NCBI RefSeq assembly: GCF_017813395.1
Contig: NZ_JAGIZB010000004.1
Coordinates: 124,001-188,000 of the forward strand
Origin: Pararoseomonas baculiformis
GTDB taxonomy: Bacteria > Pseudomonadota > Alphaproteobacteria > Acetobacterales > Acetobacteraceae
Direction of reading: 5' to 3'
DNA: 64,000 nt
Numbering within the stretch: the stretch's first letter is position 1; each line of letters starts with the position of its first letter. Of the stretch, positions 17,673 to 27,335 are shown piece after piece. The notes under the pieces were generated by a model that saw only the letters and a program-made list of their open reading frames with translations, had not been told where the DNA came from and did not search any database. The position numbers and the translations under genes are program-made.

Positions 17673-19112
17673 TTGGCCAAACCCACCCATCGCTTCGTCT
17701 GCCAGTCCTGCGGCACGGTCCACCCGAAATGGCAGGGCAAGTGCGAGGGCTGCGGCGAATGGAACACCCTGGCCGAGGAAGCGGTGGAGAACCGCGTTCC
17801 CGGCCCGGCCAAGGGCGCCTCGGTCGGTGGGCGGAAGGTCGAGTTCGTGGCCCTCAAGGGCAGGTCCTCCCCGCCCGCCCGCACGCGCACGGGGATCGAG
17901 GAGCTGGACCGCGTGCTGGGCGGCGGTTTCGTGCCGGGCTCCGTGGTGCTGGTGGGCGGCGATCCCGGGATCGGCAAATCCACCCTCCTCCTCCAGGCCG
18001 CGGCCAGGGTGGCGGAATCGGGCAAGCGGACCCTCTACGTGTCCGGTGAGGAAGCGATCGAGCAGGTGCGGCTGCGCGCCCTGCGCCTGGGCGTCTCCGG
18101 CGCGCCGCTGGGCCTCGCGGCCGCCACCTCGCTGCGCGACATCCTCGCCAGCCTGGAGGAGGAGCGCGACGCGGGGCTGGTGATCATGGACTCGATCCAG
18201 ACCGTCTGGCTCGACAGCCTCGATTCCGCCCCCGGCACCGTCAGCCAGGTTCGCGCCTGCGCCGCCGAGCTGGGGCGGCTGGCCAAGGCCAAGGGCTTCG
18301 CCCTAGTGCTGGTGGGCCATGTGACGAAGGAAGGCACGCTGGCCGGTCCCCGCGTGCTGGAGCACATGGTGGACGCCACCCTCTATTTCGAAGGCGATCG
18401 CGGACACCAGTTCCGGATCCTGCGCGCCACCAAGAACCGCTTCGGCGCCACCGACGAGATCGGCGTCTTCGAGATGACCGAGGCCGGCCTGGCAGAGGTC
18501 CGCAACCCCTCCGCCCTGTTCCTGGCGGAGCGGCGCGGCAATGTCTCGGGCTCGGCCGTCTTCGCGGGGCTGGAGGGCACGCGCCCCGTGCTGGTGGAGG
18601 TCCAGGCCCTGCTCTCCCCCTCCGCCGGGGGCAGCCCGCGCCGGCAGGTGGTGGGATGGGACACCGGGCGGCTAGCCATGCTGCTGGCGGTGCTGGAAAG
18701 CCGCTGCCGCATGACCCTGGGCATGAATGACGTGTACCTGAACATCGCCGGCGGGCTGCGCATCAACGAGCCCGCGGCCGACCTGGCGGTGGCCGCCGCC
18801 CTGCTCAGCGCCGCGACCGACCGCCCCTGCCCGCCCGACACGGTGTTCTTCGGTGAAGTCGGCCTTTCCGGCGAGATCCGCCAGGTGGCGCAGACCGAAC
18901 TGCGGCTGCGCGAGGCCGCGAAGCTCGGCTTCTCCGCCGCCACCCTGCCCCGGCGCGTGGCGCGGGGCGGGCGGGCGCTTTCCGCCCCGGATGGGCTGCG
19001 GCTGAGCGAGATCGGCCATCTCGCGGATCTCGTGGCGCCCTTCGCGGCCGGAGCCCGGCCCAGGGCGCCGGGCAAGGCAAAGGCCCAGGCGGAGGGGGCA
19101 GAGGCAGAGTGA
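17673..19112 (+). CDS. radA: DNA repair protein RadA
   Basis: RadA (Sms) is a RecA-like branch-migration factor of recombinational repair. The 479-residue product has a zinc finger (C10, C13, C24, C27), a Walker A GGDPGIGKSTLL near residue 95, the RadA-specific KNRFG (254-258) and a C-terminal Lon-protease-like domain. The only sensible start is a TTG at 17673, which gives MAKPTHRFVCQSCG, the normal family N-terminus. It opens a cluster with cvpA and purF on the same strand. Confidence 0.95.
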   Translation: MAKPTHRFVCQSCGTVHPKWQGKCEGCGEWNTLAEEAVENRVPGPAKGASVGGRKVEFVALKGRSSPPARTRTGIEELDRVLGGGFVPGSVVLVGGDPGIGKSTLLLQAAARVAESGKRTLYVSGEEAIEQVRLRALRLGVSGAPLGLAAATSLRDILASLEEERDAGLVIMDSIQTVWLDSLDSAPGTVSQVRACAAELGRLAKAKGFALVLVGHVTKEGTLAGPRVLEHMVDATLYFEGDRGHQFRILRATKNRFGATDEIGVFEMTEAGLAEVRNPSALFLAERRGNVSGSAVFAGLEGTRPVLVEVQALLSPSAGGSPRRQVVGWDTGRLAMLLAVLESRCRMTLGMNDVYLNIAGGLRINEPAADLAVAAALLSAATDRPCPPDTVFFGEVGLSGEIRQVAQTELRLREAAKLGFSAATLPRRVARGGRALSAPDGLRLSEIGHLADLVAPFAAGARPRAPGKAKAQAEGAEAE

Positions 19113-19283
19113 GGGGCGCCCTCCCGGCCCCTGGCGGATGCCGCCGGGCCGGATCCGGCGCCTTTCCGCTTTGGCACCCTGGCCCGCGGCGGCCTTCCAT
19201 GGCGCCCCCACATGCCTCCCCCGCGACAGCCGGGGCGCCCGGCGCGTGACGCCGCGCCGCAGCATCGCTATATCCCGCGCCCA

Positions 19284-19862
19284 ATGACCTGGGTCGATGC
19301 CGTCTTCCTTGCCGTGGTCGCCGTCTCCGGCGCCATTGGCTACCTGCGCGGCCTCGTCCGCGAAGTCCTCGGCGTGGGCGCCTGGGTGGGTGCCCTGCTG
19401 TTCGCCTTCTACATGCTGAACGGCACGCGGGGGCTCTTCGTCGGGCTCTTCCCGGCGGAATGGACAGCAAGCGCCCCCTGGATCGCCGATGTCGCCGCCT
19501 TGGCGGCGGTGTTCGTCGTTACCCTCATCATCCTGAAGATCATCATCGCCCTGATCGCCCGCACCGTGCGGAACTCGGTGCTGGGGGGCGTGGACCGCGC
19601 CCTGGGCGTGGTCTTCGGCCTCGGGCGGGGTGTGATCGTGATCCTGGTTGCCTATATCGCGGCAGGTGCCTTCGTTCCGAACATGGAGCTTTGGCCCACC
19701 CCGGTGCGCGACGCCCGCTTCATGCCCCTGATCGCCGACGGCGCCGCCTGGCTGAATGCCCAGTTGCCTCCCGAGTACCGCCCCCGCCTGCCCGATCCGC
19801 CCAGCGGCCGGGCCCCCACCGCCGAGGAACTGTTGCGCCCCCCCGCGCGCAACCGGATCTGA
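19284..19862 (+). CDS. cvpA: CvpA family membrane protein
   Basis: This 192-residue protein with four membrane helices belongs to the CvpA family (colicin V production protein in E. coli), whose biochemical role is unclear. The start MTWVDAVFLAVVAVSGAIGYLRGLVREVLG is typical; an earlier ATG at 19212 would add an unrelated Pro/Arg-rich leader and is rejected. The soluble C-terminus ends just 3 bp before purF, the neighbour with which this family is often found, which supports the call. Confidence 0.92.
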   Translation: MTWVDAVFLAVVAVSGAIGYLRGLVREVLGVGAWVGALLFAFYMLNGTRGLFVGLFPAEWTASAPWIADVAALAAVFVVTLIILKIIIALIARTVRNSVLGGVDRALGVVFGLGRGVIVILVAYIAAGAFVPNMELWPTPVRDARFMPLIADGAAWLNAQLPPEYRPRLPDPPSGRAPTAEELLRPPARNRI

Positions 19863-19865
19863 CCC

Positions 19866-21344
19866 ATGACCGAGCTGACGACCAACCCGTTCGACGATGC
19901 CGACGACGCCTTCCATGAGGAATGCGGCGTCTTCGGCGTGTGGAACGCCCCCGACGCGGCGGCGCTGACCGCACTGGGCCTCCACGCCCTGCAGCACCGT
20001 GGCCAGGAGGCCTCGGGCATCGTCTCCCTGGGCGACAAGGGCTTCCGCAGCCACAAGGGCCTGGGCCTGGTGGGCGACATCTTCGGCGATGCGCGGGTGA
20101 TGGCCATGCTGCCCGGCCGGGCGGCGGTGGGCCATAACCGCTATGCCACGGCCGGCGAGACGGCGCTGCGCAACGTGCAGCCGCTCTATGCCGATTTCGC
20201 CTTCGGCGGCTTCGCCGTGGCCCATAACGGCAACCTGACCAATGCCCTGGCGCTGCGCCGCGCCCTGGTCCGGCGTGGCTGCCTCTTCCAGTCCTCCACG
20301 GATTCGGAGGTCTTCGTCCACCTCATCGCCATCTCCCTCTATGCCACGGTGCTGGACCGGCTGATCGACGCACTGAAGCAGGTGGACGGCGCCTATTCGC
20401 TCGTTGCGCTGCATGACGGCGCGCTGATGGGCGTGCGGGACCCGCTGGGCGTGCGCCCGCTGGTGCTGGGCCATCTGGGTGGCGAGGGCGCCAATTCCTG
20501 GGTGCTGGCCAGCGAGACCTGCGCGCTGGACATCGTGGGCGCGCAATTCGTGCGCGACATCGAGCCCGGCGAGATCGTCGTCATCGACAATGACGGCGTG
20601 CGCAGCATCAAGCCCTTCGCCAACACCTCGAACCGCTTCTGCATCTTCGAATACGTCTATTTCGCCCGTCCCGACTCCGTGGTCGAAGGCACGCCCGTCT
20701 ATGAGACGCGCAAGCGCATCGGGCAGGAGCTGGCGCGCGAGAGCGGGGTGGATGCCGACCTGGTGGTGCCGGTGCCGGATTCCGGCGTTCCCTCCGCCAT
20801 GGGCTATGCCGCCGAGGCCGGGATCCCCTTCGAGCTGGGCATCATCCGCAACCACTATGTCGGCCGCACCTTCATCGAGCCGACGGACAGCATCCGCCAC
20901 CTCGGCGTGAAGCTGAAGCACTCGGCCAACCGTGCGATGCTGGAGGGCAAGCGGGTGATCCTGGTGGACGACTCCATCGTCCGCGGCACCACCTCGAAGA
21001 AGATCGTGGAAATGGTCCGGCAGGCCGGCGCGAAGGAGGTGCATATGCGCATCTCCTCCCCGCCCACGACCCATTCCTGCTTCTATGGCATCGACACGCC
21101 GGAGCGGGAGAAGCTGCTGGCGGCCAAGCACGATGTGCAGGAGATGGCCCGCATCATCGGCGCGGACAGCCTCGCCTTCATCTCGCTGGACGGGCTCTAC
21201 CGTGCCCTGGGCCGCAAGGGCCGGGACGCGAAGAACCCGGGCTACTGCGATGCCTGCTTCACCGGAGACTACGCCATTCCGCTGACCGACCTTGAGGGCC
21301 ATGCCGAGCGCCGCCCCGCCCTTCTGGCGCTGAACGGCGTATGA
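19866..21344 (+). CDS. purF: Amidophosphoribosyltransferase
   Basis: PurF catalyses the first committed step of purine synthesis (PRPP plus glutamine to phosphoribosylamine). The 492-residue precursor starts MTELTTNPFDDADDAFHEE before CGVFG, so the nucleophile Cys20 should be exposed by propeptide cleavage, as in the B. subtilis enzyme. The PRPP loop is VILVDDSIVRGTT. Cysteines in the NPGYCDACFTGDY segment fit the Fe-S-containing class. Its stop overlaps the next SDR gene (ATGA). Confidence 0.97.
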   Translation: MTELTTNPFDDADDAFHEECGVFGVWNAPDAAALTALGLHALQHRGQEASGIVSLGDKGFRSHKGLGLVGDIFGDARVMAMLPGRAAVGHNRYATAGETALRNVQPLYADFAFGGFAVAHNGNLTNALALRRALVRRGCLFQSSTDSEVFVHLIAISLYATVLDRLIDALKQVDGAYSLVALHDGALMGVRDPLGVRPLVLGHLGGEGANSWVLASETCALDIVGAQFVRDIEPGEIVVIDNDGVRSIKPFANTSNRFCIFEYVYFARPDSVVEGTPVYETRKRIGQELARESGVDADLVVPVPDSGVPSAMGYAAEAGIPFELGIIRNHYVGRTFIEPTDSIRHLGVKLKHSANRAMLEGKRVILVDDSIVRGTTSKKIVEMVRQAGAKEVHMRISSPPTTHSCFYGIDTPEREKLLAAKHDVQEMARIIGADSLAFISLDGLYRALGRKGRDAKNPGYCDACFTGDYAIPLTDLEGHAERRPALLALNGV

Positions 21345-22051
21345 GCGGGCCTCTCCAGGGGCGTATCGCCCTCGTTACCGGCGCCTCCCGCGGGATCGGC
21401 GCCGCCGCCGCCATCGAGCTGGCCCGCCTGGGCGCCCATTGCGTGCTGACGGCGCGCAGCCAGGGCGGGCTGGAGGAGACGGACGACGCCATCCGCGCCC
21501 TTGGCGGTAGCGCGACCCTGCTGCCCTTCGACCTGGCGAAGGAAGCGGACAAGCTGGACCCGCTCGGCCCCTCGATCGTGGAGCGCTTCGGACGGCTGGA
21601 CATCCTCGTCCATGCCGCGGGGGCCCTCGGCACCCTTACCCCGGTCGCCCATATCACGCCGCGTGACTGGGCCGAGGTGGTGGCGGTGAACCTCACCGCC
21701 GCATGGCGCCTGATCCGCACCCTGGATCCGCCGCTCCGCGCCTCGGATGCCGGCCGCGCCGTGATCCTGACGACGGACCGGGCGCGGGATCCCAGGCCCT
21801 TCTGGGGCGCCTATGGCGCCACCAAGGCCGGGCTGGAGCACCTAGCCACCACCTGGGCCGCCGAGGTGTCCACCACGCCGTTGCGCGTGAACCTCTATGA
21901 CCCCGGCCCGGTGAACACGCGGCTGCGCGGCACGGCCATGCCGGGCGAGGACCCGATGAGCATCGCCCAACCCGCCGAAGTGGCCCCGCGCATCGCCGCG
22001 CTCTGCCTGCCCGACGAGGCGCGTAGCGGGGAGCTGGTTCGGGCGGCCTGA
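21341..22051 (+). CDS. SDR family oxidoreductase coupled to purF
   Basis: The 236-residue SDR has the TGASRGIG dinucleotide site and YGATK as the Tyr/Lys pair, and resembles the YciK-type group (AYGATKAGLEHLATTWAAE). At the position of the catalytic Ser, 13 residues before Tyr, it has Thr (ILTTDRARDPRPFWGAY). The substrate is unknown. It overlaps purF by 4 nt and so is translationally coupled to it. Confidence 0.85.
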   Translation: MSGPLQGRIALVTGASRGIGAAAAIELARLGAHCVLTARSQGGLEETDDAIRALGGSATLLPFDLAKEADKLDPLGPSIVERFGRLDILVHAAGALGTLTPVAHITPRDWAEVVAVNLTAAWRLIRTLDPPLRASDAGRAVILTTDRARDPRPFWGAYGATKAGLEHLATTWAAEVSTTPLRVNLYDPGPVNTRLRGTAMPGEDPMSIAQPAEVAPRIAALCLPDEARSGELVRAA

Positions 22052-22192
22052 GGATAGCGCTCCTCGTCACCGGATCGAGCGGCTTCCTCGCATTGAAGGC
22101 GATCGAAGCCCTCCACCCGCTTCTCCCTGCACCATCCCCGCTCCACCTGCAGCGAATGGCGGGACGGGATGGCGGTTCCGCCCGATAGGGGC

Positions 22193-23710
22193 TCAGGCTT
22201 TGCCGAGCCGCTTGAACAGGCTGGCCAGCCAGCTGCCCCTCCCGGCAATGGCGGCCGCCGCCCTGACCGGCTGGAAATCGTTGGAGAATTCCGGGACCTG
22301 GGCGGCGCTCAGGCTGTGCCTGCCCCGGAACAAGGAGGCTTGCTGCGTCGCCTGCATTCGGGCTGCCAGTTGCTGCGCCCGTTGCAGCCCGGCCGCCGCG
22401 CCGTCGCCCCCCAGCTCGCCAGCCCGGCGGAAGGCGTCCGCCGCCTCGACAGGACGGCCTTGAGCCAGCAAGGCTTCGCCCAAGGCGAGCTGAGCGTGAA
22501 ACTGGGTAGGACGAAGCCGCGCTGCCTCACGCGCCGCCTCCTCCGCCGCGCGCACATCCCCGGTCCGCAGCCTGGCGATGGAAAGGCCGACCCAGGCCCA
22601 CTGCTCCTGGGGGGCGAGGCGCACTGCCGTCTCCAGATTCTCGCGCGCCTTGGCCAGCTCGTTCACGCCCAGCAGCAGGTGACCGAGATGGGTCATGAGC
22701 CCCGCATGCGGGCCGACTTCCGCCAGGCCTCGTTCCGCAGCAGCACGCGACGCCTCGATCTGGCCGGCCGCGGCCAAACGCAGGGTCCGATCCAGATGCG
22801 CCTCGGGCGGTTGGTTGGGGAGCGCGAGCAGCCTTTCCTGGATCGGGCCGGGGTGCCGGTGGGCGGCGGGGCGGCCGGGGATTGCGCACTCCGTCACCAG
22901 CGCTTCCCCCAGCACCTCCGCCTCGTCGGCAGAACCCAGGCCCTGGGCCCTTGCACGCATCAGCAGGGTGTTTCCAGGCGCCAGGCGGTTCCGGCCCAGC
23001 AGGGCTGCGCCCATCCCGGCACACCAGAACGCCGATTCGCGCCGCCGGGCACGCAAGCTCCGCCGCATGCCCGCCAGGTCATTCCGCACAAGCTGATCCA
23101 GCGCCTCCTCCAGCCTCGTCTGCCCCAACATCAGCCGGATGCTGCTGTGGAACATGCCGCGCACGGGGAGGTGGTGGAGCCTCGGAGAGGCGAGAAGCGC
23201 CATATTCTGAGCGTCACCGCAGTGCTGCGGGTCGAAGATCACCCAGGCCTGGCCGGGCAGATCCTCGTCACGCACACGCATGCCTGCATGGAGCAGCGGA
23301 TCGTGGTTCACATGGTAGCGCGGATCATGCGGCAGGTCCTCAGGCGCGATGGAGAGCTGCGGGGACAACGCAAGGCCGTGGGTGAGCCCCAGCGCCTGCC
23401 CGTATTTCAGAACCCCGTAGGCCCCCATGCTGTAGCCATAGCCAACGGCAACAGCCCCCATCCGTGCCCGCACGGCTCCGAGCGCCGCATGCACGGACCG
23501 GGCGGGGTACCAGTTCGGCCGCCGGCCGATGAAGCCGATCGCGGGCCAGCCCATCCTCGCGGCAGGAGCATCCGCCCAGAACCCGCCCGCCTCGGGACGA
23601 TAGGTGTACTCACCGAAGGTCACGAGGGTCGGCCGGGCCAGATCGCCCGGCAGGAACCGGATGACGATCTCCTCATCCTCGAAAATCGTCTCAACCGGCA
23701 TTGGCGGCAT
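22193..23710 (-). CDS. Alpha/beta-hydrolase-like protein with C-terminal TPR repeats
   Basis: The 505-residue protein is not one I recognise by name. Its N-terminus has the nucleophile-elbow pattern GYGYSMGAYG (Ser94), matching alpha/beta hydrolases. A downstream acidic and His-containing region (HCGDAQNMAL) could supply the rest of a triad. Residues about 300-450 form several tetratricopeptide repeats (GHLLLGVNELAKARENLETAVRLAP is the clearest). No signal peptide is seen. It stands alone between the SDR and der genes. Confidence 0.7.
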   Translation of the reverse strand: MPPMPVETIFEDEEIVIRFLPGDLARPTLVTFGEYTYRPEAGGFWADAPAARMGWPAIGFIGRRPNWYPARSVHAALGAVRARMGAVAVGYGYSMGAYGVLKYGQALGLTHGLALSPQLSIAPEDLPHDPRYHVNHDPLLHAGMRVRDEDLPGQAWVIFDPQHCGDAQNMALLASPRLHHLPVRGMFHSSIRLMLGQTRLEEALDQLVRNDLAGMRRSLRARRRESAFWCAGMGAALLGRNRLAPGNTLLMRARAQGLGSADEAEVLGEALVTECAIPGRPAAHRHPGPIQERLLALPNQPPEAHLDRTLRLAAAGQIEASRAAAERGLAEVGPHAGLMTHLGHLLLGVNELAKARENLETAVRLAPQEQWAWVGLSIARLRTGDVRAAEEAAREAARLRPTQFHAQLALGEALLAQGRPVEAADAFRRAGELGGDGAAAGLQRAQQLAARMQATQQASLFRGRHSLSAAQVPEFSNDFQPVRAAAAIAGRGSWLASLFKRLGKA

Positions 23711-23792
23711 GGCGCACCAGGAAATCAGGTCTCATCCAGGGGCGCCAGAACCATCGTCCCGCCCCCTTTCCGTCAGCGGGGAACGATGCGCC

Positions 23793-25139
23793 TCACCCCT
23801 CCCCCTCGGCGTAAGGATTCTCCGTGCCGCGAAGATTGATGCGCACGGGAACGCCCGGCATGTCGAAGGCCTCCCGGAAGGAGTTCACGAGGTAGCGCCG
23901 GTAATCCTCCGGCATCATCTCCGCCCGGGTCCCGAAGATGGCCAGCGTCGGCGGGCGTGCCTTCGGCATGGTCACGTAGCGCAGCTTCAGCCGCTTGCCC
24001 TCCACCAGCGGTGGCGCGTGGCGCTCCAGCGCATGCTCGAACCAGCGGTTCAGCGCGCCCGTCGGGGCGCGCCGGTTCCAGATCTCATAGGCCTCGCGCA
24101 CCGTGGGCATCAGCCGCTCCACCCCCCGCCCGGTGGCGGCGGAGAGCGGCACGACGAAGATGCCCTTGAGCTGGGCGAGCGAGGCGGTGAGCACATCCTC
24201 CAACCGGCGGCGGGCCGCGTTGCGGTCCTCCACCGCGTCCCATTTGTTGAAGGCGATCACCACGCCGCGGCCCTCGCGCTCCGCCAGGCGGGCGATGCGC
24301 AGGTCCTGCTCATCCATGCCCTGCACGGCATCCACCACCAGCACCGCCACCTCGCATTCCTTGAGCGCGGCGATGGTGGCGGCGGTGGACATCTGCTCCA
24401 GCGCCTGGGTGATGCGGGCGCGGCGGCGCAGGCCGGCCGTGTCCACCAGGCGCACGGGCCTGCCCGTCTCGTCCGTCCATTGCACGGCCACGGAATCGCG
24501 GGTCAGGCCGGGCTCGGGGCCAGTGATCATCCGCTCCTCGCCCAGCAGCGCGTTCAGCAGGGTGGACTTGCCGGCATTGGGGCGGCCGACAATGGCCAGG
24601 CGCAGGGGGCGGTTCGGGTCTTCCTCCTCCTCCTCGGGCGGCTCGGGCGGCAGGGCGGCGCGGATCTCGTCATGCAGCTCGCCCATGCCGTCGCCATGCT
24701 CGGCGGAGACCAGGAGGGGGGCGCCCAGGCCCAGCTCATAGGCTTCCAGCGCGTTGGCGGCGCCCTGGCGGCCTTCGGCCTTGTTGGCCAGCAGCAGCAC
24801 GGGCTTGCCATGGCGGCGCAGCCACTGGGCGAAGGAGCGGTCGGCGGGGGTCAGGCCCGTGCGGACATCCACCACGAACAGGACGAGGTCCGCGCCCCGC
24901 AGGGCCGCCTCGGAGCTGGCGCGCATGCGGCCGGGGATGGTGTCCGGCGCGGCCTCCTCCAGCCCCGCCGTGTCCACCAGCAGCACGTCGCGCCCGGCGA
25001 TGCGCGCCACCACCTCCTTGCGGTCGCGGGTGACGCCTGGCGTGTCGTCCACGATGGCGATGCGGCGCCCGGCGAGGCGGTTGAACAGGGTGGACTTGCC
25101 CACATTGGGGCGGCCCATCACGGCGATACGGGGAAGCAT
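23793..25139 (-). CDS. der: Ribosome biogenesis GTPase Der (EngA)
   Basis: This essential double GTPase matures the 50S ribosomal subunit. The 448-residue protein has two G domains in tandem, the first opening [17 protein letters not shown] and the second [15 protein letters not shown], each with its G2-G4 motifs (TPGVTRD and [13 protein letters not shown]). A KH-like C-terminal domain follows. The ATG at 25139 is preferred over an in-frame GTG at 25154. A GC-rich inverted repeat separates it from the bamB gene upstream. Confidence 0.96.
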   Translation of the reverse strand: MLPRIAVMGRPNVGKSTLFNRLAGRRIAIVDDTPGVTRDRKEVVARIAGRDVLLVDTAGLEEAAPDTIPGRMRASSEAALRGADLVLFVVDVRTGLTPADRSFAQWLRRHGKPVLLLANKAEGRQGAANALEAYELGLGAPLLVSAEHGDGMGELHDEIRAALPPEPPEEEEEDPNRPLRLAIVGRPNAGKSTLLNALLGEERMITGPEPGLTRDSVAVQWTDETGRPVRLVDTAGLRRRARITQALEQMSTAATIAALKECEVAVLVVDAVQGMDEQDLRIARLAEREGRGVVIAFNKWDAVEDRNAARRRLEDVLTASLAQLKGIFVVPLSAATGRGVERLMPTVREAYEIWNRRAPTGALNRWFEHALERHAPPLVEGKRLKLRYVTMPKARPPTLAIFGTRAEMMPEDYRRYLVNSFREAFDMPGVPVRINLRGTENPYAEGEG

Positions 25140-25184
25140 GGGGCGCAAGAGCACCGCCCGCGCCCCGGGGTCAAGTCAATGTGT

Positions 25185-25210
25185 CCGGCGCGGCGGGTCC
25201 GCCGCGCCGG
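25185..25210 (-). terminator. 12-bp inverted repeat in the bamB-der gap
   Basis: Perfect 12-bp GC-only stem (25185-25196 with 25199-25210) and a 2-nt loop, just after the bamB stop. No T-rich tail follows, so the terminator role is tentative. Confidence 0.45.
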
Positions 25211-25216
25211 GAAAGG

Positions 25217-26557
25217 CTAGCGCAACGCCACCAGCGTGCCGTCATCCGTCACGAGATAGACCGTGCCGCCCACGGCGATCGGAGGCAGCGTGCCACCGCC
25301 GGGCAGCCGGACCCGCCCCGCGACGCCGCCCTCGGCCGGGTCCACCAGAACCGCCTCCCCCAGGGAGGAGGGCACGAGGATACGTCCCCCCACCAGCAGC
25401 GGGGTGCCGAAGCTGGCGGGGTTCCGGCGCCGGTCGCGGGCAGAGCGCTCGTCCAGCAGGGTCACCCAGCGGACCCGGCCATCGGCCCGGCCCATCGCGA
25501 CCAGCTGGTTCTCGGGGGTGACGACGAAGATCCAGTCCCCGGACACCGCAGGGGAGTGGGCGCTGCCGACATCCCGCTCCCAGAGGCGGCGGCCCGAGCG
25601 GAGATCAACCATCAGCGCCGTGCCGGCCTGGCCCACCGCGATCACGCGCCCCTCGTCGATCACGGGGTACCCGGCCACGCCGGCCAGTTCCGCCAGCCCG
25701 CCACGCCGCGCGGCCTGGCCGCCGGCGGCGAGGCTTTCGGTCCAGACCACCCGGCCATCCGTGGCACGGATGGCCGCCAGCTCGCCGGAGGGGAAGCCGG
25801 CGACGACGGTCTCGCCATCCACCGCCGGGGCGGAGAGTCCCAGCGGCACGGCGGAAACCGGCGTGCCGCGATAGGTCCAGAGGCGCCGTCCATCCTCGGT
25901 GGAGAAGGCGATCAGCTGGTTCTCGACCGTGGGAACGAAGATGCGGCCACCCGCGACGGTAATGCCGCCCCGGCTGGGCGCAGGGGTCGAGACGCGCCAG
26001 CGGATCTGGCCCGTGCCGGGATCCAGCGCCAGCACCTCGGCCATGCCGGAGGCGACGTAGAGCACGCCGTCGGAGAAGGCGAGGCCCGCACCCACGGCGC
26101 CGACATTGTCCTTTTCCGGGGTGGTCTCGCGGGTCCAGCGACGCCCGCCGGTCGCGGCATCGAAGGCGGAGACCATGCCATAGGCATCGGCGGTGAAGAC
26201 CGTGCCATTGGCCATGATGGGGCCGGATGTGATGCGGCGGCGATAGGACGAGCCAGTGCCGATGCTGGCGCGCCAGGCCTCCCGCAGCACCTCCCCGGCC
26301 GAGGCATGGCCGGGATCATGGGCCAGGTTGCCGCCGGCCTGCGGCCATTCGGCCAGTGCCGTGGGCGCCGACAGGGTGACGGGGCGCCCGGCAAGCGCCG
26401 GATCCGCCGCCACCTCCCGGTCGGCCTGGATCACGGGCAGGCGCTCGCCGGGCAGCGGCGTCTTGCTCTCGCCGAAGATGCTGTCGATCGTCTCGCAGCC
26501 CGACAGGGCGAGGGCGGCACCACCCAGGAACAGGGCGCGGCGGGAAGGGTTCATCAT
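25217..26557 (-). CDS. bamB: BamB-family beta-propeller lipoprotein (PQQ-like repeats)
   Basis: The 446-residue precursor carries a lipoprotein signal (LALSGC, with the lipidated Cys near residue 21) and then a seven- to eight-bladed beta-propeller of PQQ-like repeats. BamB is a subunit of the outer-membrane beta-barrel assembly complex. The blades are visible as repeated AxDGRxxW motifs such as TEDGRRLWTYRG and TDGRVVWTESL. The gene order TPR protein, bamB, der on one strand matches the usual proteobacterial arrangement and supports the call. Confidence 0.88.
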   Translation of the reverse strand: MMNPSRRALFLGGAALALSGCETIDSIFGESKTPLPGERLPVIQADREVAADPALAGRPVTLSAPTALAEWPQAGGNLAHDPGHASAGEVLREAWRASIGTGSSYRRRITSGPIMANGTVFTADAYGMVSAFDAATGGRRWTRETTPEKDNVGAVGAGLAFSDGVLYVASGMAEVLALDPGTGQIRWRVSTPAPSRGGITVAGGRIFVPTVENQLIAFSTEDGRRLWTYRGTPVSAVPLGLSAPAVDGETVVAGFPSGELAAIRATDGRVVWTESLAAGGQAARRGGLAELAGVAGYPVIDEGRVIAVGQAGTALMVDLRSGRRLWERDVGSAHSPAVSGDWIFVVTPENQLVAMGRADGRVRWVTLLDERSARDRRRNPASFGTPLLVGGRILVPSSLGEAVLVDPAEGGVAGRVRLPGGGTLPPIAVGGTVYLVTDDGTLVALR

Positions 26558-26573
26558 CGCGTCGCGGATCCTC

Positions 26574-27227
26574 TCAGGCGTTGGGGAGCTGCGCCAGCAC
26601 CCGGGTCGCTCGATCGCGAAGGGCCTGGGGCGCGGCGGTGTCGGTAGTCAGCCCCTGCAGGATGCGGCGGGCCTCGGCCGTGTTGCCCTGGCGGATGGCC
26701 ACCAGGGCCTGCAGCTCGCGGGCGGAGGCGCGCCAGGGGCTGCCATCGGCGGCCAGTGGCGCGATCCGGGCGGCAAGCAGCGCGGGATCCTGGCTGTCCA
26801 GCCCGTGCAGCACCCAGTTGAGGCTGGCGAGGTCCCGGTAAAGCGGGTCCGCCGAGCGGTCATTCGCCACCGCATCCCATTCCGCCAGGGCGCCGGGCAG
26901 GTCGCCCGTCTCGGATTTCAGGGCGGCGGCGCGAAGCCGGGCCAGGGTGCGGTAGCCATCCGGCGCGCGGGCGGCGATCTCGTCGAAGCGGGCCGCGGAG
27001 GCCTTCAGATCGGCGCCCTGGAGCTCGGTTTCCCGGTGGACGACCAGGAAGGCATTGGCGGCGGCCTCGGCCTCGCGGGTCTGGTACCAGCGCCAGCCCT
27101 GCCAGCCGGCGACGCCAAGCACGGCCACCAGGGCCAGGGCGGCCAGGGCGCCGCCATAGCGGATCCCGAGCTGCCGGGCGCGCTCGGCCCGCAGGTCCTC
27201 CTGCACCTCGTCGAAAATATCGGGCAA
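26574..27227 (-). CDS. YfgM-like TPR membrane protein
   Basis: This 217-residue protein has a single membrane helix (about residues 22-44) and a periplasmic TPR_21 domain, as in YfgM, which works with the Sec/BAM secretion machinery. The TTG at 27227 gives the family N-terminus (Leu/Met)-PDIFDEVQEDLRAERARQ and has a GGA at proper distance, so I prefer it to the upstream in-frame starts at 27248 and 27329. It precedes bamB by 16 nt in an operon with der. Confidence 0.85.
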   Translation of the reverse strand: MPDIFDEVQEDLRAERARQLGIRYGGALAALALVAVLGVAGWQGWRWYQTREAEAAANAFLVVHRETELQGADLKASAARFDEIAARAPDGYRTLARLRAAALKSETGDLPGALAEWDAVANDRSADPLYRDLASLNWVLHGLDSQDPALLAARIAPLAADGSPWRASARELQALVAIRQGNTAEARRILQGLTTDTAAPQALRDRATRVLAQLPNA

Positions 27228-27335
27228 GCGGGTTCCTTTCGAAGCCACAGGGCCCCTGTGCAGGATGGACAATAGGGCCCGGGGTATAGCGGGACCGTCA
27301 CGGGGCGTTAAGCCCGGGGGGTGTTGCATGGCCGG

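Noticed and set aside
18672-21302. An 876-codon open frame on the - strand over radA and purF
   Set aside because: Complementary to conserved housekeeping genes; no domain, and composition typical of antisense frames.
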